DNA from: DATFAS01 sp035254305 | GTDB lineage: Bacteria; Bacillota; Bacilli; Aneurinibacillales; RAOX-1 | NCBI GenBank assembly: GCA_035254305.1 | Contig: DATFAS010000159.1 | Coordinates: 1-33,248, forward strand | DNA: 33,248 nucleotides | Reading direction: 5' to 3' | The notes under the pieces: generated by a model | The model's input: only the letters and a program-made list of their open reading frames with translations | Database searches by the model: none | What the model was told of the DNA's origin: nothing | Position numbers and translations under genes: made by a program | Part shown: positions 14,769 to 21,835 of the stretch, in pieces | Position numbering within the stretch: position 1 is the stretch's first letter | Layout of the letters: every line of letters begins with the position of its first letter

Positions 14769-15016
14769 TTCCTAATCCCCCGTTCTATTTTTTCTTAGTA
14801 TGATTGTAACAAAAAAGAATGCTATTTGTGCGTAGTAAGTTAAGGAAAAGCAGGAAACCCCTTAAAGCGGATCTATTTTATCTATTTGATTTCGGTTATG
14901 TAGAAATGTTTTTATACTATATACAACGTGTTAAAATTAATATTACGAATATTTAGAATATGATGTTTACATTTTTAGTTTAATGTCAAAAATTTTACTG
15001 TAAGGAGGTGAGATAT

Positions 15017-15931
15017 TTGACTATTAAGCGTTTATCGTTTACTACCATGCTAGTTGCATACATACTTATTGTTTTTGGCGGATTTGTTGCTTCATCAAAG
15101 TCTGGAATGGGATGTGGCCCTGAATGGCCTTTATGCAATGGAGCAGTGATTCCATCATTACAGGGTAAAACCCTAGTGGAATTTACGCATCGTTTTATTG
15201 GGGCGATCCTTGTTGTACTAAGCGTGATTCTATTAATTAAGGTATGGCGGTCCAATCTGGAAAAGCCCGCACGTTCCATTGCATACACGATGATGGGGCT
15301 CTTAGTACTTCAATGCCTACTGGGTGCACTCGTTGTTTTACTTGAGCTGCCAACATTCGTCATAGCGATTCATTTAATCGTCGCGATGGTATTTTTCTAT
15401 TGTGTCATTTGGCTATGGCATGCTTCAACACCTGTGTCCAAAACCGATCATACTCCAAAAGGAATGATTAGTCATCTCAATATCGTGATTGGCTTGTTAT
15501 TATTAACTATAGGTTTGGGCGCATATATCAAACATGATTATTATGGATTAACGTGTGGTTGGTTGGGGTGTCGTGGATCATTGTTGCCCGTTACTGCAGG
15601 ACAGATTCTTCAGACCTTGCACCGGGTTTTGGCAGTAATCTCTGCTCTCTACATATTGGTATTGTCAATTTTAGCGTATGCTAAAGGTTGGGGACAGCAT
15701 CTTCGTAGGAGACTTGAATTAGCAGGATTTATTGTTTTTGTGCAGTTATGTGCTGGTGTGATGACGATTCTATCGTTTATTGCTCTTCCGTGGGCAGTTC
15801 TCCACCTTGCCATCGGTACTTTGTTATTAGCTGTACTCTTCGAAGCTCAAGTATACATAGTGTTCCAACAAGATTATGCCTATAAGGACAAAGTTCAGAA
15901 TAAAGATGTGAGTTCAATCAGCAGGATTTAG
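15017..15931 (+). CDS. ctaA: Heme A synthase
   Basis: Converts heme O to heme A for aa3-type cytochrome oxidase, in the membrane. 304 residues, eight predicted helices in two similar halves. Glu55 and His58 (EFTHR), His119 (IAIHL), His202 (LHRV) and a later LHLAIG supply the heme-ligand and catalytic positions. Two cysteine pairs, C33/C40 in GCGPEWPLC and C180/C185 in CGWLGC, sit in the extracellular loops as in Bacillus CtaA. The TTG at 15017 is chosen since AAGGAGG lies 8 bases upstream; the in-frame GTG at 15008 overlaps that site. ctaB and the oxidase genes are not adjacent. The 14769-15016 gap shows no clear promoter. Confidence 0.93.
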   Translation: MTIKRLSFTTMLVAYILIVFGGFVASSKSGMGCGPEWPLCNGAVIPSLQGKTLVEFTHRFIGAILVVLSVILLIKVWRSNLEKPARSIAYTMMGLLVLQCLLGALVVLLELPTFVIAIHLIVAMVFFYCVIWLWHASTPVSKTDHTPKGMISHLNIVIGLLLLTIGLGAYIKHDYYGLTCGWLGCRGSLLPVTAGQILQTLHRVLAVISALYILVLSILAYAKGWGQHLRRRLELAGFIVFVQLCAGVMTILSFIALPWAVLHLAIGTLLLAVLFEAQVYIVFQQDYAYKDKVQNKDVSSISRI

Positions 15932-15963
15932 GATCTTTCTTCTTATCCTCGTTCTAGCACAAG

Positions 15964-16008
15964 AAGGGACTGTCTAGGTCATTTAGGCCTCAGACAGTCC
16001 CTTTTCTT
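15964..16008. terminator. Strong bidirectional terminator between ctaA and the 129-aa gene
   Basis: Perfect 12-bp stem AAGGGACTGTCT/AGACAGTCCCTT with a 16-base loop, followed by TTCTTT on the plus strand; on the minus strand CTTCTTGT follows. It serves the convergent pair. Confidence 0.85.
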
Positions 16009-16019
16009 TAGAGTTGTTA

Positions 16020-16409
16020 TTAACCTACTTTTTTCCCTGAGACAATCTTACCAATATAATTTCCAGCAAGCTCTACACGATACTTCTGATTGACCTGAAT
16101 CTTCTCGAATTCCTTCTTCTCCATCATGAACGTATGGGTTTGGGTAGAAGTGAAGCTTTGGCCTTTCATAGCCTGTGAAATGGTTATACGAGCGACAACT
16201 TGATAAGTTTTGACCTTAGGGAATTTCAATCCCTCACGAATTGGCTGCTTGACGATCTTTTTGTTAAGAACAAAGATTTCTTTGACTTGTTTATGGGTTT
16301 TGTACATCTTATCAAAATCTGACTTCTTCTGGTTCATCGAACGATATAAGAAGAAATATGCAATCGCCAATACGACAAGAATAATTGCAGATGTTATCAA
16401 CCAAGTCAT
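16020..16409 (-). CDS. Hypothetical membrane-anchored protein (129 aa)
   Basis: One N-terminal membrane helix (about 3-23, LITSAIILVVLAIAYFFLY) is followed by a basic soluble domain that looks all-beta in its second half (KTYQVVARITISQ ... THTFMMEKKEFEKIQVNQKYRVEL). I do not recognise a family. The orientation should be N-out, C-in given the positive residues after the helix. The ribosome site is AGGAGGATTAG, 12 bases or fewer before the ATG. It is a single gene. Confidence 0.75.
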   Translation of the reverse strand: MTWLITSAIILVVLAIAYFFLYRSMNQKKSDFDKMYKTHKQVKEIFVLNKKIVKQPIREGLKFPKVKTYQVVARITISQAMKGQSFTSTQTHTFMMEKKEFEKIQVNQKYRVELAGNYIGKIVSGKKVG

Positions 16410-16615
16410 ACGATTTCTAATCCTCCTGATTAATCATTAAGTCATTTGTACTCTATCATTGATAATAATGAAAACAGGTCCTTTTGTCCATGAAAGTTTT
16501 TAATTACCACAAAAGGAAAGATTTTTCCCCCTCACTTTCTTTGTTTGGTATGGTCTAAAAAAAACTCTTGTCCATTATGTTTATAAAGATAAGGTTTACT
16601 TGGGAGGAGAGGTCT

Positions 16616-16879
16616 ATGTTAAATGATATTTTACAAAGTATTACTTTAGACCCGGCTTTAATTATGGTAATACCATCCTTAAATATCGTTGGTTATGCAC
16701 TAAAGCAGACTCCTCACTGCCCGAACTGGCTCATACTTTGGGTTTTGCTTGCTTTGGGTGTTATTGCCGGAATCCTTACAATTGGTCTAACGGTAGCTGG
16801 CGTGGCAAATGGAATTATTGCAACAGGTATGGCAGTAACCACCCATCAGGCATTTAAACAAACGTGGCAACGACAGTAG
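16616..16879 (+). CDS. Orphan phage-holin-like membrane protein
   Basis: 87 residues. The pattern VIPSLNIVGYALKQTP, then CPNWLILWVLLALGVIAGIL, then VANGIIATGMAVTTHQAFKQTW fits the phage_holin_5_2-type family: three hydrophobic segments, a Lys/Pro turn, and a small-residue-rich last helix. Such genes occur both in phages and as lone chromosomal copies in Bacillales, where a role in sporulation or secretion has been suggested but is not settled. ATG at 16616 follows GGGAGGAGAGG; an upstream ATG at 16568 adds 16 unlikely residues. No lysis genes are adjacent. Confidence 0.75.
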   Translation: MLNDILQSITLDPALIMVIPSLNIVGYALKQTPHCPNWLILWVLLALGVIAGILTIGLTVAGVANGIIATGMAVTTHQAFKQTWQRQ

Positions 16880-16896
16880 AAAAGAATCATTTTTAT

Positions 16897-16926
16897 AAAG
16901 CACCTAGCCTAGGTGTTTATTTTTTC
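16897..16926 (+). terminator. Intrinsic terminator of the holin-like gene
   Basis: AAGCACC/GGTGTTT stem around TAGCCTA, itself nearly palindromic, then ATTTTTT. Confidence 0.75.
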
Positions 16927-17024
16927 CAAAAATGAATAAGTATATACAGGTCTTCATCTAATTATTTCTATAAAAAGGTTAAAAACAGTCATGAAGTATT
17001 TATTATACAGAAAGGAGGATGTCT

Positions 17025-17081
17025 TTGATTGTGATCAAAGTCACCACTTTGTCCAATGTTTTCCTCTATAATAATTTATAG
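17025..17081 (+). CDS. Tiny ORF (18 codons) upstream of the radical SAM gene: leader or candidate peptide
   Basis: TTG start with an ideal ribosome site (AAAGGAGG, 6-base spacing), reading M-I-V-I-K-V-T-T-L-S-N-V-F-L-Y-N-N-L and stop. An ATG at 17019 in the same frame would add two codons but touches the ribosome site. It ends 31 bases before a strong terminator that separates it from the radical SAM enzyme. It could be a leader peptide in an attenuator, or a first precursor peptide with a leaky terminator before its maturase. The ribosome site is the main evidence that it is translated. Confidence 0.4.
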   Translation: MIVIKVTTLSNVFLYNNL

Positions 17082-17112
17082 TACATGTTTTTCCTATCTA
17101 TGTATAGGTTCC

Positions 17113-17140
17113 AACTTGGTTGCTGCCAGCCAAGTTTTTC
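17113..17140 (+). terminator. Strong terminator/attenuator upstream of the radical SAM operon
   Basis: 10-bp stem AACTTGGTTG/CAGCCAAGTT (one G-U) with loop CTGC, followed by TTTC. It lies only 36 bases before the radical SAM start, leaving no room for a separate promoter, so expression of that gene probably depends on read-through or antitermination. A smaller hairpin CCTAT/ATAGG lies just upstream. Confidence 0.75.
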
Positions 17141-17176
17141 TTATGTTATTTTAAATGAAAGAGGGAGTTTTCATAG

Positions 17177-18505
17177 ATGTCAGAGAATCAATGGGTTCCT
17201 TCGCGCTTCAATGCTATTTCTTATACTGATGATGGAGAAGTAATTCTTTATAATAGTTATACGGGGGCAATTGCCACATTTACTAAAGAAGAAAATGTAC
17301 TTTCGGCGCTTCGTAAAGAGGGAGTTAAAGGAGAGTTACCGGATCACCTTCAGCCTTTGGTCGAGTCGGGTTTTCTTGTCTCTTCATCAGTGAATGAGGA
17401 TACACGTGCCCAGTATTTGCATCAATCTTTACATCGAACTGATTTGATGCACCTTGTGATTATGCCAACGGAAGCATGTAATTTTCGTTGTACATATTGC
17501 TATCAAACGTTTCCTCGTGGTGTGATGAAACCTAGTGTTCGAGAGGGAATCAAGCAATTGGTTGAACAGAAGGGACGCTTCTTACAAAATCTAACCATTA
17601 GTTGGTTTGGGGGGGAGCCATTGCTTGCCTTCGATGTCATTGAGGAATTGAGTCAATCTATTCTTCAGTCTGCAAACCGTTACGGATTTGATTATTCAGC
17701 AGAAATGGCTACCAATGGATTTGGATTATCACTTGAGAGATTTCGTTCCTTGCTGAGTTGGAACGTTCGTCGTTATATGATCACGCTTGATGGGCCTGAG
17801 GAGATGCATGATTCCCGAAGGTTTTTAACCGGTGGAGGGAAGACCTTTCAGCAAATTATCCAAAACCTGAAGGATATTCAATCGTTGGAAGAGGATTTTG
17901 AAATCTATATTCGGGTGAATTTCGATGAAGATAACTTAAGTGGGATTCCTGAATTTCTGGCATACCTCGGAGAGTTGTTTGCAGGGGATGCAAGATTTCA
18001 GACATTCTGTCGCCCTGTTGGGAGATGGGGTGGGGCTAACGATGGAGACCTACCAATATGTGATAGCCGTACAGCAGAATCGAAAATTTGGGAGTTTACT
18101 GAGCAAGGTTTAACACAGGGGCTTTCCATGAGCTCTATGGTTGAATCTTTACTTATGCCTACAGGATCGGTTTGTTATGCAGCTAAACCACATTCCTTCG
18201 TTATAGGAGCAGATGGGGCGTTATATAAATGCACCTGTTCCTTCAATGAAGAATTCAATCACGTGGGTTCTATTTCATCAGATGGTTCCCTTGAAATTGA
18301 TTATGACAAACTAGCCCTTTGGGTGACTTCTGGAGAAGAGAAGGATGAGGTGTGTAGATCTTGCTTCTATCGCCCAGCTTGTCAGGGGAATCATTGTCCC
18401 TTGTATCGTATGAGAACAGGGAAGCGGCCTTGTCCATACGAAAAAAGAAAGATCAAGAAAGTTCTGAATCTCATTTGGAAGCAGTATAACCAAGTAGGGA
18501 GGTGA
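17177..18505 (+). CDS. Radical SAM/SPASM peptide maturase
   Basis: 442 residues. Residues 1-85 look like a PqqD-type winged-helix peptide-binding domain (SRFNAISYTDDG, LYNSYTGAI). The radical SAM core has C101-x3-C105-x2-C108 (CNFRCTYC) for the SAM-binding 4Fe-4S cluster and GGEP at 145-148 for SAM. The C-terminal SPASM region has C333, C352, C354, C393-x2-C396-x5-C402-x4-C407 and C419, enough for two further clusters. This layout is typical of enzymes that modify ribosomally made peptides. A 27-codon peptide gene starts 4 bases after its stop. The reaction is unknown. The ribosome site is GAGGGAG. No transporter or protease lies nearby. Confidence 0.9.
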   Translation: MSENQWVPSRFNAISYTDDGEVILYNSYTGAIATFTKEENVLSALRKEGVKGELPDHLQPLVESGFLVSSSVNEDTRAQYLHQSLHRTDLMHLVIMPTEACNFRCTYCYQTFPRGVMKPSVREGIKQLVEQKGRFLQNLTISWFGGEPLLAFDVIEELSQSILQSANRYGFDYSAEMATNGFGLSLERFRSLLSWNVRRYMITLDGPEEMHDSRRFLTGGGKTFQQIIQNLKDIQSLEEDFEIYIRVNFDEDNLSGIPEFLAYLGELFAGDARFQTFCRPVGRWGGANDGDLPICDSRTAESKIWEFTEQGLTQGLSMSSMVESLLMPTGSVCYAAKPHSFVIGADGALYKCTCSFNEEFNHVGSISSDGSLEIDYDKLALWVTSGEEKDEVCRSCFYRPACQGNHCPLYRMRTGKRPCPYEKRKIKKVLNLIWKQYNQVGR

Positions 18506-18509
18506 AAAA

Positions 18510-18593
18510 ATGCGTGTTTTGCGTCCAGCAATTACTCCACAGGCAGCTGTAACTAGCAAGCTTACTAAGTCTGTACCTGGAAATCTTAAGTAA
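18510..18593 (+). CDS. 27-residue cationic peptide, candidate substrate of the radical SAM enzyme
   Basis: ATG 4 bases after the maturase stop codon, with an excellent ribosome site (GGGAGGTG, 6 bases away), so it is translationally coupled. The product begins MRVLRPAITPQ and ends SVPGNLK. It has 3 Lys, 2 Arg, 3 Pro, 3 Thr, 2 Ser, one Gln and one Asn, no acidic residue, no Cys and no aromatic residue; net charge about +5. It resembles none of the substrate types I know (no Cys-rich, Lys-Trp, Xye or YydF-like motif). A terminator follows directly, making a compact two-gene cassette. That it is a RiPP precursor is inference. Confidence 0.65.
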   Translation: MRVLRPAITPQAAVTSKLTKSVPGNLK

Positions 18594-18604
18594 GATATTC
18601 GAAT

Positions 18605-18640
18605 AGAACGTACCGAATTCGGTGCGTTCTATTTATTTAT
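18605..18640 (+). terminator. Terminator of the radical SAM/peptide cassette
   Basis: 11-bp stem AGAACGTACCG/CGGTGCGTTCT with loop AATT, then ATTTATTTAT, 11 bases after the peptide stop codon and next to the convergent gene's 3' end. Confidence 0.8.
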
Positions 18641-19921
18641 CTAATCACTAACAAGCACCTTTTCCATCTGTATTGGTCTTAGGGCATTGGTTTTATCCAC
18701 ATGAATGAATCCATCATATCGTTGTGCCATGGCTGAAGGAACATAGTTTCCATATCGTTCATATTGTGGCTGATAAACAACCCCGATCGCCCGATGTGGG
18801 GTTACATCGGCGAATGAAGGTGGGCTGTTTTTGAAAATAAGAATTTTATCTTCTGGTCCGGCAGAATGCATGGCATCCTCCCAGCTTCCTGGCTCGGCAG
18901 GAGGAACATGAACGACCTCCATAGGAGCCCCCCAACTCTTTCCTGCTAGTACATTTCCGCGATGCGTTCCAAATCCAATGGCAAATACCTTTTTCTTACC
19001 TTCCTGTTCACGAATCAGCTGTCCTACATTAACCATCCCATCAGAAGCCATATCTGTTGCACGGGCGTCACCAATATGGGTATTATGCTCCCAAACAATG
19101 GCTTTAGCATGAGTACCATGAAAGTCCATTAAGCGCCTTAGAACATCTACCATGTGATGATCACGGATATTCCAGGATTCGGGGCCACCCCGAACCATGG
19201 TTCTATAATATTGTTCTGCGTTTACAGCAACTAAAGCGTTGATCTCTGTACTTAAGGGTTCTTCTGAATCACCTTCATATGAAGCTCTTTTTTCCTGCAG
19301 TTTATTTAACAGTTCTACAACCTCGTTCTCGCAATCCTCGGAGAAGAAGCTAGCAGAGACGCCGTAGGCCTGTCCCTCTCTCTCAAACGGTTCAAAGCAT
19401 GAAAATGCCTTAATGGCAAGTTCCAGATCCTTAGAGCCTGTTTGTTTCAGATGATCAATAATTTCCTCCATTGATTCCCACAGACTATAAACATCGAGCC
19501 CATAGAATCCAATTTTATTTTGTTGTGATTTTGAATAGTTATATTCTTTTAACCAATTGTAAAGAGGAATTAACTCTTCATTAGCCCACATCCAGGTTGG
19601 CCAACGGTTAAACGATTGCATGGCATCTTTTGCAGATGAGTCGTTGCTTTTATAATTTTTAACAAATCGGTTGATGCGGTAACAAGACGGCCAATCACCT
19701 TCGACAGCAATAAAGGAAAAGCCCTTTTGTTCAATTAAACGTTTGGAAAGCTCGATTCGAAGGGTATAGAATTCGGATGTACCATGCGAGGCTTCTCCTA
19801 GAAGGACATATTTAGCTTCTCCAATTTCTTTAATAAGCACATCTAAGTCGGAATAATCCGATAAGCGAATGGAATGTTTTCGGATATCGTCAATTAGATG
19901 AATGGATGTACCGACTACCAA
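18641..19921 (-). CDS. Erythromycin esterase family protein
   Basis: 426 residues covering the whole family domain. Conserved elements are LLGEASHGTSEFYTLR near the N-terminus (Glu and His of the active site), FYGLDVYSLWESM, WEHNTHIGDAR and GFGTHRGNV, the His/Glu set used by EreA/EreB-type hydrolases. True macrolide esterases are a small part of this large family, so resistance cannot be assumed; the native substrate is unknown. The TTG at 19921 is preferred because AGGTGG lies 8 bases upstream; the track-length GTG at 19933 falls inside that site. It is a single gene with a predicted promoter at 19984-20012. Confidence 0.88.
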   Translation of the reverse strand: MVVGTSIHLIDDIRKHSIRLSDYSDLDVLIKEIGEAKYVLLGEASHGTSEFYTLRIELSKRLIEQKGFSFIAVEGDWPSCYRINRFVKNYKSNDSSAKDAMQSFNRWPTWMWANEELIPLYNWLKEYNYSKSQQNKIGFYGLDVYSLWESMEEIIDHLKQTGSKDLELAIKAFSCFEPFEREGQAYGVSASFFSEDCENEVVELLNKLQEKRASYEGDSEEPLSTEINALVAVNAEQYYRTMVRGGPESWNIRDHHMVDVLRRLMDFHGTHAKAIVWEHNTHIGDARATDMASDGMVNVGQLIREQEGKKKVFAIGFGTHRGNVLAGKSWGAPMEVVHVPPAEPGSWEDAMHSAGPEDKILIFKNSPPSFADVTPHRAIGVVYQPQYERYGNYVPSAMAQRYDGFIHVDKTNALRPIQMEKVLVSD

Positions 19922-19983
19922 AAATATCACCACCTGTAAAAGAGTTTAAGTAAACTAAATTTAAGTATCTCCTAAAAATAGTC

Positions 19984-20012
19984 ATAATATCGAATGGAGA
20001 TGCATTGTACAA
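19984..20012 (-). promoter_or_regulatory. Predicted SigA promoter for the erythromycin-esterase-family gene
   Basis: Minus strand TTGTAC (20012-20007), 17-base spacer, TATTAT (19989-19984). The -35 box is half of the palindrome TTGTACAA, whose other strand gives TTGTAC-N17-TAAACT towards tatA, so the two divergent promoters may share it. Confidence 0.5.
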
Positions 20013-20063
20013 ACTATAGAAATCATTTAAACTTGGCGTATATAGTAGAGAAGGAAGTGATCT

Positions 20064-20255
20064 TTGTTGTTTTCGAATATTGGGATTCCTGGAATGATTT
20101 TAATTCTTGTTATTGCATTAGTCATATTTGGTCCTAGTAAATTACCGGAAATTGGGCGAGCTGCTGGAAGGACATTAAAAGAGTTTAAGGATGCAACAAA
20201 CGGACTCACTACGGAAGACAAGAAGGAAGAATTACATCTAAGCGAACAGAAATAA
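20064..20255 (+). CDS. tatA: Twin-arginine translocase subunit TatA
   Basis: 63 residues with the standard TatA layout: short N-terminal membrane helix (IGIPGMILILVIALVIFGPSKLPE), the FGPxKLPE hinge, then an amphipathic helix IGRAAGRTLKEFKDAT and a charged tail. It forms the pore-like part of the Tat export system for folded proteins. TTG start preceded by AAGGAAGTGAT at correct spacing. No tatC is adjacent, so its partner is elsewhere. The stop codon is inside the base of its terminator hairpin. Confidence 0.93.
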   Translation: MLFSNIGIPGMILILVIALVIFGPSKLPEIGRAAGRTLKEFKDATNGLTTEDKKEELHLSEQK

Positions 20256-20288
20256 CCCTGGCTTCTAAGCTAGGGTTTTCTTTATTTC
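20254..20288 (+). terminator. Intrinsic terminator of tatA
   Basis: AACCCTGGCTT/AAGCTAGGGTT (one G-U) followed by TTCTTTATTT; it overlaps the tatA stop codon. Confidence 0.8.
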
Positions 20289-20361
20289 CCCTCTTTTATA
20301 GGATACTTATTTTAATATTTATGTAACCTAAGCATACGTTGAAATAAGAGGAGGTCTTACC

Positions 20362-21555
20362 ATGAGCCCATCAAAACAAATCATTGATCAAACAGAGCAG
20401 TATGGTGCAAGGAATTATCACCCACTACCTATTGTCATAACAAAGGGTGAGGGAGTTTGGGTTGAAGACCCTGAAGGAAACCGATATATGGATATGTTGA
20501 GTGCGTATTCTGCACTTAATCAAGGACACCGACATCCAAAGATTATTCAAGCATTAAAGGATCAGGCGGATAAGGTAACCCTTACCTCTCGTGCTTTCTA
20601 TAATGATCAATTAGGATTATTTTATGAAAAGCTATCGAGACTTACTGGTAAAAATATGATTTTACCTATGAATACAGGGGCAGAAGCAGTTGAGACTGCG
20701 TTGAAGGCAGTTCGACGTTGGGCCTATATGAATAAGAAAGTGGCTGAAAACCAGGCTGAAATCATAGTTTGTGCAGGTAATTTCCATGGGAGAACGATTA
20801 CGATTACGTCCTTTTCATCTGAAGAGGAATATCGCCTAGGATTTGGACCCTATACTCCAGGCTTTAAGATTATCCCATACGGTGATCTTCATGCCTTAAA
20901 GCAATCCATTAACTTGAATACGGCTGGTTTTCTTGTAGAACCGATTCAAGGGGAAGCGGGGATTGTGATTCCGGAAAAAGGGTTTCTGAAGGAAGCTTAT
21001 ACCTTATGTAAGGAGCATAATATCCTGTTTGTTGCGGATGAAATCCAAACGGGATTTGGTCGAACCGGGAAGCTGTTTGCCTGCGATTGGGAGCACGTAA
21101 AACCTGATGTCTATATCATGGGCAAAGCGTTAGGTGGTGGAGTATTTCCAATTTCGGCTGTTGCAGCTGACCAAGAAATTCTAGGAGTCTTTAATCCGGG
21201 GTCACATGGTTCAACGTTTGGGGGGAATCCACTGGGCTGTGCTGTGGCGATTGCAGCACTAGATGTATTAGCGGAGGAGGATTTAGTCAATCGGTCTTAT
21301 GAATTAGGTGGTTATTTCCTAGAAGAGTTAAAGAAAATCCAAAACCAAAACATTCGGGAGGTTCGAGGGCGAGGGCTGTTTATTGGAGTAGAATTGAATA
21401 CAAAGGCAAGGCCCTATTGTGAAAAGTTGAAAGAATTAGGTCTGCTTTGTAAAGAAACGCATGAAAGGACGATTCGCTTTGCTCCTCCACTGATTATTTC
21501 CAAAGAGGATTTAGATTGGGCGATTAAACGGATCAAACAGGTTTTAGAAGGGTGA
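20362..21555 (+). CDS. rocD: Ornithine aminotransferase
   Basis: PLP enzyme converting ornithine and 2-oxoglutarate to glutamate semialdehyde and glutamate, in arginine catabolism. 397 residues, matching Bacillus RocD in length. NYHPLPIV and LSAYSALNQGHRHPKI at the N-terminus, GAEAVETALKAVRRW, NFHGRT, VADEIQTGFGRTG with Asp226 and MGKALGGG with the PLP Lys255 are all present. SYSALNQGH-type N-terminal motifs separate it from acetylornithine aminotransferase. ATG preceded by AAGAGGAGG. No other roc genes are adjacent. The gap downstream carries the DnaA-box cluster. Confidence 0.94.
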   Translation: MSPSKQIIDQTEQYGARNYHPLPIVITKGEGVWVEDPEGNRYMDMLSAYSALNQGHRHPKIIQALKDQADKVTLTSRAFYNDQLGLFYEKLSRLTGKNMILPMNTGAEAVETALKAVRRWAYMNKKVAENQAEIIVCAGNFHGRTITITSFSSEEEYRLGFGPYTPGFKIIPYGDLHALKQSINLNTAGFLVEPIQGEAGIVIPEKGFLKEAYTLCKEHNILFVADEIQTGFGRTGKLFACDWEHVKPDVYIMGKALGGGVFPISAVAADQEILGVFNPGSHGSTFGGNPLGCAVAIAALDVLAEEDLVNRSYELGGYFLEELKKIQNQNIREVRGRGLFIGVELNTKARPYCEKLKELGLLCKETHERTIRFAPPLIISKEDLDWAIKRIKQVLEG

Positions 21556-21640
21556 ATTAAATAAATTATAAGGTCTTAACCTCCTAGCATTCTTGCAACT
21601 TTTTGTTATATTTCCAGGGAAATTGTCGGTTGGGATTAAG

Positions 21641-21729
21641 TTATCCACAAAAATCTGTGGAAAGTATGTGGGTAATTTAAAAAATGCTGTGGAATAGTTG
21701 TGCAAAAATCAGAATAACCATGTGGAAAA
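21641..21729. promoter_or_regulatory. DnaA-box cluster (six 9-mers in 89 bp)
   Basis: One plus-strand TTATCCACA (21641-21649), the canonical DnaA box, is followed by five sites read on the minus strand: CTTTCCACA (21656-21664), TTACCCACA (21667-21675), TATTCCACA (21688-21696), TTTTGCACA (21699-21707) and TTTTCCACA (21721-21729). Three fit TTWTNCACA exactly and three differ by one or two bases. All sit in the non-coding gap after rocD, in very AT-rich DNA. No dnaA, dnaN or other replication gene is in the window, so this is more likely a regulatory cluster than the origin. Confidence 0.7.
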
Positions 21730-21731
21730 AT

Positions 21732-21771
21732 AAAAAATAATGACACATTGCTATGCGTCATTATTTTTTTT
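21732..21771 (+). terminator. Intrinsic terminator downstream of rocD
   Basis: Stem AATAATGAC/GTCATTATT extended by A-T pairs, with a 12-base loop, then TTTTTTTT. It stands 177 bases after the rocD stop, beyond the DnaA boxes. Confidence 0.8.
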
Positions 21772-21834
21772 GCGGATAGGAAAGGGAAATTTCTTAATTA
21801 TTCTGCGTATCCGTAGAAGTGTTAACTAGGCCGC
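21772..21834. repeat. Intergenic repeat, copy C (divergent)
   Basis: Starts directly after the terminator T-tract with GCGGATAGGAAAG, continues TTCTTAATTA as in copy B, and ends TAACTAGGCCGC next to the lrgB stop codon. The right end is more diverged than in copies A and B. Confidence 0.65.
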
Positions 21835-21835
21835 A

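Noticed and set aside
16455..16480. Fur-like inverted repeat around CATTGATAATAATG
   Set aside because: Second half-site is poor and no iron-related gene is adjacent.
16992..17072. Alternative 26-codon ORF (ATG at 16992) with two Cys ahead of the radical SAM gene
   Set aside because: Its possible ribosome site is poor, while the TTG ORF at 17025 has an ideal one; kept only as a remote alternative precursor.
17049..17072. TTGTCC and TATAAT as a promoter for the radical SAM gene
   Set aside because: The spacer is only 12 bases and the strong terminator lies between it and the gene.
18641..19921. Calling the esterase-family gene a macrolide-resistance determinant
   Set aside because: The family is broad and most members are not resistance enzymes; no mobile context is present.
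21641..21729. The DnaA-box cluster as the chromosomal origin
   Set aside because: No dnaA, dnaN, rpmH or other origin-linked gene and no clear unwinding element beside it.
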